Made by a program: the position numbers and the translations under genes. This document shows, in pieces, positions 8,306 through 16,924 of a stretch of DNA of 64,000 nt (within the stretch, counting starts at the first letter, position 1; each line of letters opens with the position of its first letter). The notes below the pieces were generated by a model. It was not told the origin of the DNA, made no database searches, and saw only the letters and a program-made list of their open reading frames with translations. Origin of the DNA: Bifidobacterium stellenboschense (lineage in GTDB: Bacteria > Actinomycetota > Actinomycetes > Actinomycetales > Bifidobacteriaceae); NCBI RefSeq assembly GCF_000741785.1, contig NZ_JGZP01000004.1, positions 62,001 to 126,000 on the forward strand, given 5' to 3'.

Positions 8306-9448
8306 ATGAACGCGACCATCGCGACCGTCGCCCTGCTGCTGACGGTCCTCTTCCTCCCATCGCTCGTCGCCGTCCCCATGGTGCTCACGCCGTGGCTGAC
8401 CGATCGGCGTGAGGTCTTCGGCGTGACCGTGCCTCCCGTCGCGCACCGCGACCAGCGCATCCGCACGCTGAAAACCGGATACCTGCGGGCCGTCGTCGGG
8501 GCCGACGCGGCATGCGTCGTCTGTTCGTTTGCGGCCTGGCTTCTCGCCGGCGCGACCGGTGCATTGTGGGCCGCCGGCATGGCGACCGTACTCGTCGCCG
8601 TCCTCGCCGTCGTCGCGCAGCAGGCGTGCCGCCGCAAGGTCATGACGGTCAAACGGGAACGCGGATGGGTGGCGGACGGCGACCTGCGTGCCGCCGCCGT
8701 CGCCGAAACCGCCGCGCCCGAACCGCTCGGATTCGGCTGGGAGTCGTTGCAGGCCGTGGCGCTCGCCGTCACGACCCTCGTCGGTGTGCTCGGCTACGAC
8801 CGCATGCCTGATTGCGTGCCCATGCACATGGATCTCGCCGGACATGTGGATTCATGGGCGGTGAAGTCGCCGGCCGTGATCTGGTATCCGGTGCTTGTGC
8901 AATTGGTCATGGCCACGGTGATGGTCGTCTGCCATGCGGTGCTGTTGCGTTCCCGGCGGCCGGTGGACCCGGAACGGCCCGCATCCAGCGCCTATGCCTA
9001 CGGTGTGTACGCGCGGGCGTGGAGCGTGTATCTGGTCGTCGTCGGCCTGCTCGTCGCCGCGGCGATGGGACTTGGCTTCCAGCTCTCGCTCATCGGAGTG
9101 GTCGGCGCGGGAACGGTCGGCGTGCTGCTGGCGCTCGTCGCCGTGGTCGCGGTCGTCGGCGCCATCGGCATGGGCGTGCGGTACGGACAGAACGGCTCGC
9201 GCGTGTTCGATGAGGACGACGGTGATGCGGCCGGGGACGGCGATGGCGGCGGGACGATGCCCCGCGATGACGACCGATACTGGATCGGCGGCGTGATCTA
9301 CTGGAACCGCGACGATCCGGCCGTGATCGTGCCGAAACGCTTCGGCATCGGCTGGACCTGCAACTTCGCGCGTCCGGGAGCGTGGGCGGGAATCGCCGCG
9401 CTGCTTGTTGTCATCATCGGCATGCCGGTCGTGTTCGCCCTGCTGTAA
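8306..9448 (+). CDS. DUF1648/DUF5808 membrane protein
   Basis: A 380-residue membrane protein. Segments at about 5-25, 65-110, 150-170, 190-215 and 245-290 are hydrophobic. VPMHMDLAGHVDSW resembles the DUF1648 motif and DRYWIGGVIYWNRDDPAVIVPKRFGIGWTCNFA the DUF5808 motif, both found in SdpI-like and GntR-linked membrane proteins. A GAAGGAG site precedes the ATG, and it forms an operon with the preceding GntR gene. The SdpI link suggests a role in signalling or immunity at the membrane, but this is inference. Confidence 0.75.
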   Translation: MNATIATVALLLTVLFLPSLVAVPMVLTPWLTDRREVFGVTVPPVAHRDQRIRTLKTGYLRAVVGADAACVVCSFAAWLLAGATGALWAAGMATVLVAVLAVVAQQACRRKVMTVKRERGWVADGDLRAAAVAETAAPEPLGFGWESLQAVALAVTTLVGVLGYDRMPDCVPMHMDLAGHVDSWAVKSPAVIWYPVLVQLVMATVMVVCHAVLLRSRRPVDPERPASSAYAYGVYARAWSVYLVVVGLLVAAAMGLGFQLSLIGVVGAGTVGVLLALVAVVAVVGAIGMGVRYGQNGSRVFDEDDGDAAGDGDGGGTMPRDDDRYWIGGVIYWNRDDPAVIVPKRFGIGWTCNFARPGAWAGIAALLVVIIGMPVVFALL

Positions 9449-9463
9449 GAGAATCCGTAAGAG

Positions 9464-9500
9464 AATCCCCCTCAGCCGCCGGTACGGGCTGAAGGGGATT
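9464..9500. terminator. Bidirectional intrinsic terminator
   Basis: AATCCCCCTCAGCC (9464-9477) pairs with GGCTGAAGGGGATT (9487-9500), with one G-T pair and a 9-base loop. It lies between the convergent DUF1648 and thrC genes and can serve both. Confidence 0.75.
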
Positions 9501-9529
9501 TCCTTACCGAGGGGGATCGCGAAACGCGA

Positions 9530-11020
9530 TCACAGCGCCTTGGCGGCCTGTTCGACGAAGGACTCCATGCCGTCGATCGGGACGACCGTGTCGAAACGCA
9601 CGTCGGCGGTCTCGAGGCCTCGCAACGCGGCCGGGGCGGTCGTGCCGGTCTCATGCGCGAGCACGTCCATGCACTCGAAATCGGTGCCGTTCGCGTCGAA
9701 GCCGAGGGACTCGTTCACGACGCGCGGGAACTTGTACGGGCTCGCGGTCGCGAGGATCACGCGCGGGGTCAGCGGGTCATGCGGCATCTGTTGCGCGACG
9801 AAGTACGCGCATGCGGTGTGCGGGTCGATGACGTAACGGTTCTTCTCCCAGCAGTCGGCGATCATCTCGCGCACCTGGTCCTCGTCGGCCCATCCGCAGC
9901 CGAACAGTTGGCGGATCTTGGCGAGCAGCGGCTCCGGGATCTCGTATGTGCCCCAGTTCTTGAGGTCGTTCATCAGCATGGCGATCAGGCGCGTGTCGCC
10001 ATCGGACAGGTAGTAGAGCATGCGCTCCAGGTTCGAGGAGATGAGGATGTCCATCGACGGGCTGATCGTCTGGAAGAACGGACGCTGACGGTTGTACGTG
10101 CCGGTGGTGAGGAAGTCGAACAGCACGTTGTTCTTGTCGGAGGCGACCACGAGATGCTTGACGGGCAGACCGAGCAGCTTCGCGTAGTAGCCGGCGAGGA
10201 TGTCGCCGAAGTTGCCGGTCGGCACGACGAACTCGACCTCGTCGCCCACGTTGATGACCTGCTGCTCGAGCAGCTGCGCGTACGCGGAGAAGTAGTAGAC
10301 GACCTGCGGCACGAGACGGCCCACGTTGATCGAGTTCGCGGAGGAGAGCACCACGTGCGAGTCGCCGGCGAGCTTCGCGGCGAGCTCCTTGTCGCCGAAG
10401 ATGCGCTTGACCGCGGACTGCGCGTCGTCGAAGTTGCCCTCCACGGCGGCCACGTTCACGTTCGAGCCGGTCTGCGTGGTCATCTGCAGCTCCTGCACCT
10501 GGCTCACCTTGCCCTCCGGGTAGAAGACGGTGATCGCGGTGCCCGGGGCGTCGGCGAAGCCGGCCAGCGCCGCCTTGCCCGTGTCGCCGGAGGTGGCGGT
10601 GAGAATCATGATCTTTTCGTCCGTGTCGCCGCCGGCCGGCGTGGTGCGCGCCATGAACCGCGGCAGGATCTGCAGGGCCACGTCCTTGAACGCGGAGGTC
10701 GGGCCGTTGAACAGTTCGAGGATGAAGTCGTCGCCGAGCGGTTTCAACGGCGTGATGCGGTCATCCGACCACTGCTCGCCGTAGGCGGCGTCGATGCACG
10801 CGCCCAGCTCCTCGGCCGTGAAGTCGGGCAGCAGCGCGCCCAGCACGCGGCGCGCGATCTCCTGATAGGACTTGCCGGCCAGATCGCCGATCTCGACCTT
10901 CGTGGAACCCAGCTGGTCGGAGACGAACAGGCCGCCGTCGTCGGCGATGCCCTTGCGGATCGCCTGCTTGGCGGTCAGCGAGTCGGTGGTGGAACGGGTG
11001 GAATGGAATGTGGTGGCCAC
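9530..11020 (-). CDS. thrC: Threonine synthase
   Basis: Threonine synthase converts O-phosphohomoserine to threonine using PLP. The 496-residue protein has the long form: ATTFHSTRSTTDSLTAKQAI at the start, FNGPTSAFKDVALQILPRFM with the PLP lysine, TATSGDTGKAALAGFADAPG for phosphate binding, and VPTGNFGDILAGYYAKLLG. GTG 11020 was chosen because AAGGAT lies just upstream and homology starts there; the open frame continues 57 codons upstream with no homology and no ribosome site, through part of the palindromic element at 11082-11188. Confidence 0.95.
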   Translation of the reverse strand: MATTFHSTRSTTDSLTAKQAIRKGIADDGGLFVSDQLGSTKVEIGDLAGKSYQEIARRVLGALLPDFTAEELGACIDAAYGEQWSDDRITPLKPLGDDFILELFNGPTSAFKDVALQILPRFMARTTPAGGDTDEKIMILTATSGDTGKAALAGFADAPGTAITVFYPEGKVSQVQELQMTTQTGSNVNVAAVEGNFDDAQSAVKRIFGDKELAAKLAGDSHVVLSSANSINVGRLVPQVVYYFSAYAQLLEQQVINVGDEVEFVVPTGNFGDILAGYYAKLLGLPVKHLVVASDKNNVLFDFLTTGTYNRQRPFFQTISPSMDILISSNLERMLYYLSDGDTRLIAMLMNDLKNWGTYEIPEPLLAKIRQLFGCGWADEDQVREMIADCWEKNRYVIDPHTACAYFVAQQMPHDPLTPRVILATASPYKFPRVVNESLGFDANGTDFECMDVLAHETGTTAPAALRGLETADVRFDTVVPIDGMESFVEQAAKAL

Positions 11021-11081
11021 GGCGGATCCTTCATATGCGAAACGGGGACGATAAACCACCCACCAGTCTACCGGCGACCCT

Positions 11082-11188
11082 CCCATGGTGCGGCGAATCT
11101 CCCATGGTGCGGTCACACACAATCCACACAACGGCGGAATCACGCCGTTTCCGGCGACCGCACCATGAGGGGTTTGCCGCACCATGAG
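11082..11188. repeat. Nested palindromic element between thrC and glyA
   Basis: Two 33-base arms (11082-11114 and 11156-11188) are inverted copies matching at 28 of 33 bases, with all differences transitions, several of them G-U compatible. Each arm contains two CATGGTGCGG units spaced 19 bases. Centred inside is a perfect 7-base hairpin (AACGGCG 11130-11136, CGCCGTT 11143-11149). This fits either a large RNA hairpin, a miniature mobile element, or paired operators between the divergent genes. Confidence 0.7.
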
Positions 11189-11347
11189 CATAGGCGGGCG
11201 GGTAGGCGGGCGGGGATGGGGATCGCGGGGAGGCGTTCCACAGGGTGAGATTCGTCATACGACGGAAACAGGTTCGCCACAAACGGACCGTACACTCGTC
11301 GCCCGAACGGCAAACCAGTCGTTACCCACACCGTTTAAGGAGCACAC

Positions 11348-12655
11348 ATGACCGCTTCACCCCTCGCACAGAAGGCCACCGACGCATTCAACGCGCCCAT
11401 CAGCGCCGCCGATCCGGAGATCGCCGAGCTGCTTGACTCCGAACTCCGCCGCCAGCAGGGCGGCCTCGAGATGATCGCCTCCGAGAACTTCGTGCCGCGC
11501 GCCGTGCTGCAGTGCCAGGGCTCCGTGCTCACCAACAAGTACGCCGAAGGCTACCCGGGACGCCGCTACTACGGCGGCTGCGAATTCGTCGACCAGATCG
11601 AGACCATCGCCCGTGAACGCGCCAAGAAGCTGTTCGGCGCCGAATACGTGAACGTCCAGCCCCACTCCGGCGCCCAGGCCAACGCCGCCGTCTACCAGGC
11701 GCTCGTCAAGCCCGGCGACACCGTGCTCGGCCTCGCCCTCGACCACGGCGGCCACCTCACCCACGGCATGAAGATCAACTTCTCCGGCAAGTTCTACCAC
11801 GCCGAAGCCTACGGCGTGAACCCGGAGACCTTCCGCATCGACCCGGAGATCATCCGCCAGCGCGCCCTCGAAACCCACCCGGCCATGATCATCGGCGGCT
11901 GGTCCGCCTACCCGCGCATCGAGGACTTCAAGGCCATCAAGGAGATCGCCGACGAGGTCGGTGCCAAGTTCTGGGTCGACATGGCCCACTTCGCCGGCCT
12001 CGTCGCCGCCGGCCTGCATCCGAGCCCCGTCCCGTACGCGGACGTCGTCTCCTCCACCGCCCACAAGACGCTCGGCGGCCCGCGTTCCGGCTTCATCCTC
12101 GCCAAGCAGGAGTACGCCAAGAAGCTCAACTCCTCCGTGTTCCCCGGTCAGCAGGGCGGCCCGCTCATGCACGTGGTCGCCGGCAAGGCCGTCAGCTTCA
12201 AGGTCGCCGGCACCCCGGAGTTCAGGAACCGCATGGAGCGCACGCTCGAAGGCGCGAAGATCATCGCCGAGCGCCTCCTCGCCGACGACGTCAAGGCCAA
12301 CGGCATCAGCGTGCTCACTGGCGGCACCGACGTGCACCTCGTGATGGTCGACCTGCGCAACAGCGAAATGGACGGCAAGCAGGGCGAGGATCTGCTCGCC
12401 CAGTGCGGCATCACCATCAACCGCAACACCGTGCCGTTCGACCCGCGCCCCGCCTCCGTCGCCTCCGGCCTCAGGATCGGCGCCAGCGCGCTCGCCACCC
12501 GCGGCTTCGGACCGAAGGAGTACGAGGAGGTCGCCGACATCATCGGCACCGCGCTCGCCGCCGGCCCGTCCGCCGACGTCGAAAGCCTCAAGGCCCGCGT
12601 CGACAAGCTCGTCGAGGACTTCCCGCTCTACCCGGATCTCGACCAGATCCACTGA
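11348..12655 (+). CDS. glyA: Serine hydroxymethyltransferase
   Basis: SHMT interconverts serine and glycine with tetrahydrofolate, supplying one-carbon units. The 435 residues show the family hallmarks: [15 protein letters not shown] and [17 protein letters not shown] near the start, [25 protein letters not shown], and [12 protein letters not shown] with the PLP lysine. TAAGGAG precedes the ATG. A -10-like TACACT (11291-11296) lies upstream. I see no glycine riboswitch in the 330 bases before the gene; that stretch is occupied by the palindromic element. Confidence 0.97.
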   Translation: MTASPLAQKATDAFNAPISAADPEIAELLDSELRRQQGGLEMIASENFVPRAVLQCQGSVLTNKYAEGYPGRRYYGGCEFVDQIETIARERAKKLFGAEYVNVQPHSGAQANAAVYQALVKPGDTVLGLALDHGGHLTHGMKINFSGKFYHAEAYGVNPETFRIDPEIIRQRALETHPAMIIGGWSAYPRIEDFKAIKEIADEVGAKFWVDMAHFAGLVAAGLHPSPVPYADVVSSTAHKTLGGPRSGFILAKQEYAKKLNSSVFPGQQGGPLMHVVAGKAVSFKVAGTPEFRNRMERTLEGAKIIAERLLADDVKANGISVLTGGTDVHLVMVDLRNSEMDGKQGEDLLAQCGITINRNTVPFDPRPASVASGLRIGASALATRGFGPKEYEEVADIIGTALAAGPSADVESLKARVDKLVEDFPLYPDLDQIH

Positions 12656-12668
12656 TCGGACATGATCG

Positions 12669-12786
12669 AGGGTGGTCGGCGGCCCGTCGACCACCCTCAG
12701 TCAGCTTCGCCGACAGCTCCCGCCGGCGGGAGCCGATGCCGTTCCGGTCGGTTTCGGCGATGGCTCCCGGACGGCGGGAGCCTTTT
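12669..12786 (+). terminator. glyA terminator region built from repeat units
   Basis: AGGGTGGTC (12669-12677) pairs with GACCACCCT (12689-12697). It runs into repeat unit 12691-12734, whose tail is CTCCCGCCGGCGGGAG. A second unit ends with GGCTCCC (12762-12768) pairing with GGGAGCC (12776-12782) followed by TTTT, a classic intrinsic terminator. The unit matches the copies at the end of recN. Confidence 0.7.
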
Positions 12787-12830
12787 CGTATTCCGGACTT
12801 TGCGCACGTGTTGCGGTAAGGTGGGTGGTT

Positions 12831-14147
12831 ATGACGAACAACGAGGAAACCGCGGTCGCGGGAGCCGTCTTCGATGCCGTGTGCGCCCGCGCCGACGCCG
12901 CCGCACGCGCGCAGCGGGCGCTCGCGCGCGCGGACACGGACGCCAAGAACCGTCTGCTGCACGCCATCGCCGACGCGCTCGACGCCCGCGCCGGCGAGAT
13001 TGAGACGGCCAACGCCGCCGACATGGCCGCGTCGCGCGAGGCCGGCATGGACGCCGGCAAGCTCGACCGCCTGCTCTTCGACGCCCCGCGTGTCAAGGCC
13101 GCCGCCGGCGGCGTGCGCCACGTCGCCTCCCTGCCCGATCCGGTCGGCGAGATCGTGCGCGGCTATAATCTGCCCAACGGCATGCGACTGACCCAGACGC
13201 GCGTGCCGATCGGCGTCATCGGCATGATCTACGAGGCGCGTCCGAACGTCACCGTCGACGTCGCGTCCCTGTGCCTCAAATCCGGCAACGCGGCGATCCT
13301 GCGAGGCGGTCACGCGGCCGAACGCACGAACGCCGCCACGCTCGCCGTGATCGGCGACGCGTTGCGCGCGGAAGGCTTCGACCCGTCGCTCGTCGCCACC
13401 GTCGACGATTTCGGACGCGACGGCGCGACCGCGATGATGGAGGCGCGCGGCCACATCGACCTGCTCGTGCCGCGCGGAGGCAAGGGCCTCATCCGCGCCG
13501 TCGTCGAGAACTCGAAGGTGCCGGTCATCGAGACGGGCGCCGGCAACGTGCACATCTACATGGACGCCTCCGGCGACCCGGCCAAGGCGATCCCCATCAT
13601 CATCAACGCGAAGACGCAGCGCGTCGGCGTGTGCAACGCTGCCGAGAAGCTGCTTGTGCACGAGCGCGTCGCCGCGACGTTCCTTCCCGTGGCGGCCGCC
13701 GCGCTGCTCGACGCGGGCGTGACGCTCCACGCGGACGAACGCGCCTACGCGATCATCGACGCAACCGCGCCGCAGGCCGCGGCGGACGGGTTGCTCACGC
13801 ACGCCACCGCCGAGGACTGGGACACCGAATACCTCGCGCTCGAGATGGGCGTGCGCGTCGTCGACTCGCTCGACGAGGCCGTCGACCACATCAACGCGCA
13901 CTCCACCGGCCACACCGAGGCGATCGTCGCCGAGGACTACACGGCCGTCGAAGAGTTCACCGCGCGCATCGACTCGGCCGTCGTCATGGTCAACGCGTCC
14001 ACGCGGTTCACCGACGGCGGCGTGTTCGGCTTCGGCGCCGAACTCGGCATCTCCACGCAGAAGATGCACGCGCGCGGGCCGATGGGCCTGAGGGAGATGA
14101 CCACCACGAAATGGATCGGATACGGCAGGGGGCAGGTGCGCGCATGA
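12831..14147 (+). CDS. proA: Gamma-glutamyl phosphate reductase
   Basis: ProA reduces glutamyl-5-phosphate to glutamate semialdehyde with NADPH in proline synthesis. 438 residues of the aldehyde dehydrogenase superfamily: [50 protein letters not shown], and [14 protein letters not shown] with the catalytic cysteine. There is no clear Shine-Dalgarno site. A -10-like TAAGGT (12817-12822) ends 8 bases before the ATG, so a leaderless transcript is plausible. The stop overlaps the next gene by ATGA. Confidence 0.95.
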   Translation: MTNNEETAVAGAVFDAVCARADAAARAQRALARADTDAKNRLLHAIADALDARAGEIETANAADMAASREAGMDAGKLDRLLFDAPRVKAAAGGVRHVASLPDPVGEIVRGYNLPNGMRLTQTRVPIGVIGMIYEARPNVTVDVASLCLKSGNAAILRGGHAAERTNAATLAVIGDALRAEGFDPSLVATVDDFGRDGATAMMEARGHIDLLVPRGGKGLIRAVVENSKVPVIETGAGNVHIYMDASGDPAKAIPIIINAKTQRVGVCNAAEKLLVHERVAATFLPVAAAALLDAGVTLHADERAYAIIDATAPQAAADGLLTHATAEDWDTEYLALEMGVRVVDSLDEAVDHINAHSTGHTEAIVAEDYTAVEEFTARIDSAVVMVNASTRFTDGGVFGFGAELGISTQKMHARGPMGLREMTTTKWIGYGRGQVRA

Positions 14148-14761
14148 GCGACATGAACGAGACGACCGACGAGAAGACTGCGAACGACGGCATGAGCGTG
14201 CCGATCACCGAACTGCGCGACGACCTCGACCTGGACGACCCGCGCTGCGGGCTCAAGATCGCCGCCGAACGCCTCAGCATCGTGCGTTACGTGTTCCTCG
14301 TGCAGATCGAGGACGGCATCGCCTCCGCGTCCCAGCGCGCCTCGCTCGAATATGCGGACGCCGTGCTCATCGGCTGGCCCGACGAGCACGCGCCGGACGT
14401 GGCCGACCTGGACGATGCGCAGCTGCACGCGGTGCGCGAGCACATGACCCTCATGGAAAGCTACATCGCGCGGTTCTCCACGCTCGAACGCGAAGGCGAC
14501 GTGGACGGCATGACCGACACGCTCATCCGCGTGACCGAGCGCGTCGCCGAGGTCCGCCGCCTCTACCAGCCCGACTTCCCGCTGCCCACGTTCGCGGAGA
14601 TCCGCCGCGTCGTGCAGGACGAATGGGACGAGGACATGGGCAAGATCGACCCGAAGGACGGCAGTCCCACCGCCATGGAGATCGAACAGGAGACCGAGCA
14701 GGCCGAACACGCCGAGCTGCGCGAGGAGGCCTCCGAACGCAAGGCGGAGGGGCGCGCGTGA
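14144..14761 (+). CDS. Conserved hypothetical between proA and nadD
   Basis: A soluble 205-residue protein of unknown function, strongly acidic at both ends. The core (about 30-170) is helical: [20 protein letters not shown], a stretch beginning [17 protein letters not shown], then [22 protein letters not shown]. The C-terminus is a Glu/Ala/Lys-rich helix. It overlaps proA (ATGA) and nadD (GTGA), so the three form a coupled operon. That position suggests a conserved housekeeping role, but no function should be assigned. Confidence 0.75.
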   Translation: MSDMNETTDEKTANDGMSVPITELRDDLDLDDPRCGLKIAAERLSIVRYVFLVQIEDGIASASQRASLEYADAVLIGWPDEHAPDVADLDDAQLHAVREHMTLMESYIARFSTLEREGDVDGMTDTLIRVTERVAEVRRLYQPDFPLPTFAEIRRVVQDEWDEDMGKIDPKDGSPTAMEIEQETEQAEHAELREEASERKAEGRA

Positions 14762-15567
14762 GCATGACGGACGCCAATGCCGCAGAAGACATTGTGAACA
14801 CGGGGGATACGGGAGGCATGACCGCCGGCGAACGGCGCATGTCCGACCTGTCCGTCGATTCGGTGGAGGCGGCCGCCAACGTGGCCAACGCGGGCGCGCC
14901 CGGCACCGGCGGCTCCGAATCCGGCCCCGCCGCCGTGCGGCACGGGACGGCCGTCCGCCGGTCCGCGCGCGGCAACTGGCACGCGACGCCGCGCATCGGC
15001 ATCATGGGCGGCACGTTCGACCCGATCCACAACGGCCACCTGGTCGCAGCCAGCGAAGTGGCGTGGGTGTACGACCTCGACGAGGTGATCTTCGTGCCCA
15101 CCGGCCGGCCCGTGTTCAAGCTCGACAAGCACGTCACCAACGCCGAGGACCGCTATCTGATGACGGTGATCGCCACCGCCTCCAACCCGAAGTTCACGGT
15201 CAGCCGCGTCGACATCGACCGCCCAGGCGTCACCTACACGATCGACACGCTGCGCGACATCCGCGCGCAACGGCCCGACGCGGAACTGTTCTTCATCACC
15301 GGCGCGGACGCGGTCGCCGAGATCATGCAGTGGAAGGACGCGGAGAAGATGTGGGATCTCGCCCACTTCGTCGCCGTCACGCGCCCCGGCTATTCCTCGC
15401 CCGAAGGTGTGAGGCTGCCCGAAGGCAAGGTGGACACGCTGGAGATTCCCGCATTGGCGATCAGCTCCACCGACGTGCGCCGCCGCGCCGAACACGATGA
15501 GCCTGTCTGGTATCTCGTGCCCGACGGCGTCGTCCAATACATCGGCAAGCACGGCCTGTATCGCTAG
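14758..15567 (+). CDS. nadD: Nicotinate-nucleotide adenylyltransferase
   Basis: NadD makes deamido-NAD from nicotinate mononucleotide and ATP. The catalytic core begins about 80 residues in with [22 protein letters not shown] ([11 protein letters not shown] nucleotide motif) and ends with [28 protein letters not shown], containing the ISSTxxR signature. Start choice is uncertain: GTG 14758 overlaps the previous stop and has GGAGGGG 5 bases upstream; ATG 14764 is in frame. The N-terminal extension of about 80 residues is Ala/Gly-rich and unlike the core, and has no counterpart in the usual 190-220-residue enzyme. Confidence 0.92.
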   Translation: MSMTDANAAEDIVNTGDTGGMTAGERRMSDLSVDSVEAAANVANAGAPGTGGSESGPAAVRHGTAVRRSARGNWHATPRIGIMGGTFDPIHNGHLVAASEVAWVYDLDEVIFVPTGRPVFKLDKHVTNAEDRYLMTVIATASNPKFTVSRVDIDRPGVTYTIDTLRDIRAQRPDAELFFITGADAVAEIMQWKDAEKMWDLAHFVAVTRPGYSSPEGVRLPEGKVDTLEIPALAISSTDVRRRAEHDEPVWYLVPDGVVQYIGKHGLYR

Positions 15568-16814
15568 GCCATCAACCCCATCTCGAGTTTGAGCCGCACG
15601 ACGCGCTCCGCCGAACGCGCCACCTTCGCGGCGAACGCGTCATCCGCCTTCGCCTTCGCCGTCAATCCGTCGAGGATCGGCGTGACGTAGGCGCTCTGCC
15701 CGATGCACACGAGGTCGCCTCCCGCCTCGACGAACCGCACGCCCAACTGGTCGGTCGGCGTGCCGCTCACCGCCGCTGCCGACAGCGAATCCGACGTGAC
15801 CACGCCGTCATACCCCTGCCGGCCGCGCAGCACGCCGTCCACGATCGCGGAGGAGAACGCGGCCGGATTGTCCGCGTCGATTCGCTGGTACGTGGCGAGC
15901 GACATCATCACCATCGCCGGACTCGCCTGCGCGATCACCGTATGGAACGCGCCGATCTCCGCGCCGTCCGCCGTGGTCGTCGTGTCGAGGATGCCGTCCG
16001 CCGTGAAATCCGTGTTCCCCTTGACCGCGCCCAATCCCGGATAATGCTTGATCGACGACTGCACGCCCGCGTCGCGCATCCCAGCGACGAACGCGGCCGC
16101 ATGCTCGGCGTTGCCGGCGGCGTCGAGACCGAAATCACGGTCCAGGGCGCCGATCGGATCATTCTGATTACGGTCGCCGGGCACCGTGTCCGTGACCGGC
16201 GCGAGATCGACGTTGACGCCGGCCGCCGCCAACTGGCCGCCCCAGCCGGCAGCCGACGTGCGCAACCGGTCGGTCGTCATCGCGCCCTGTTCGACGGCGC
16301 TCGGCATCTCGTCGAACCCGGAACCGGTCAGATGCTGCACCTGGCCGCCCTCCTGATCGGTGGCGACGAGCAGTCGCGAACCATCCTTCACATAGGAGTG
16401 CAGCCCGTCGACCACACCGCGCACGCCGGACACGCCGGAACGCCAGTTGCCGATGAGCAGCACCGACCCGACATGACGATCCGCGATCGCGTCCTTCAAC
16501 GCTGACGGCTCACTGCCGGCGAACAACGGCGCCATTACCAGCTGGCCGACACGCTCCTCGACATCCATGCCGTCGACGATCCGACGGGCCCGCATCGACG
16601 TCGGATCGCCCGGAACCGGCACCGCGGAACGCGACATGCGCGCGTCCGAAGGCGCCGAAGCCGACCGCCGATCCCCACGCACGCGCGGCAGCACCACGAA
16701 CACGACGACCAGCGCGACAGCCAGCATCGCGGCGACGGCCGTCACCACCACGGGCATCATGCGGCCACGACGCGTCACGCGCCCGCCGCCACGGTTCCTT
16801 CCAGCCACCGGCAT
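15564..16814 (-). CDS. Membrane-anchored GH3 beta-N-acetylhexosaminidase-like (NagZ-like)
   Basis: A 416-residue glycoside hydrolase family 3 protein with an N-terminal membrane anchor (about 20-45) and an extracellular catalytic domain. [38 protein letters not shown] and [13 protein letters not shown] are NagZ-type motifs; in NagZ the Asp of the last is the nucleophile, and KHxPG.G precedes the mobile acid/base His-Asp loop. A role in peptidoglycan turnover is likely. ATG 16814 touches its ribosome site (AAAGGGG), so the in-frame GTG two codons later (16808) may be the real start. Confidence 0.82.
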   Translation of the reverse strand: MPVAGRNRGGGRVTRRGRMMPVVVTAVAAMLAVALVVVFVVLPRVRGDRRSASAPSDARMSRSAVPVPGDPTSMRARRIVDGMDVEERVGQLVMAPLFAGSEPSALKDAIADRHVGSVLLIGNWRSGVSGVRGVVDGLHSYVKDGSRLLVATDQEGGQVQHLTGSGFDEMPSAVEQGAMTTDRLRTSAAGWGGQLAAAGVNVDLAPVTDTVPGDRNQNDPIGALDRDFGLDAAGNAEHAAAFVAGMRDAGVQSSIKHYPGLGAVKGNTDFTADGILDTTTTADGAEIGAFHTVIAQASPAMVMMSLATYQRIDADNPAAFSSAIVDGVLRGRQGYDGVVTSDSLSAAAVSGTPTDQLGVRFVEAGGDLVCIGQSAYVTPILDGLTAKAKADDAFAAKVARSAERVVRLKLEMGLMA

Positions 16815-16891
16815 CCCCTTTCGACTCCAGCTCTCATCCGCGCACGAGAATACACGCCGGCACGCCTCGGCTCCCGGCGAACGCACACGGA

Positions 16892-16918
16892 TTGACATTC
16901 CCCACCTATTTGTAGGCT
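16892..16918 (+). promoter_or_regulatory. Promoter of UPF0182 gene, probably leaderless
   Basis: TTGACA (16892-16897) and TAGGCT (16913-16918) are 15 bases apart. The ATG at 16925 lies 6 bases after the -10, where transcription would start, and no ribosome site is present. Confidence 0.6.
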
Positions 16919-16924
16919 GGAATC

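Noticed and set aside
11021-11191. N-terminal extension of threonine synthase by 57 codons
   Set aside because: It runs through part of the palindromic element, has no homology, and GTG 11020 has its own ribosome site.
11189-11347. Glycine riboswitch before glyA
   Set aside because: No tandem aptamer signatures were seen. The region holds only the end of the palindrome, a GC-rich tract and a -10-like element.
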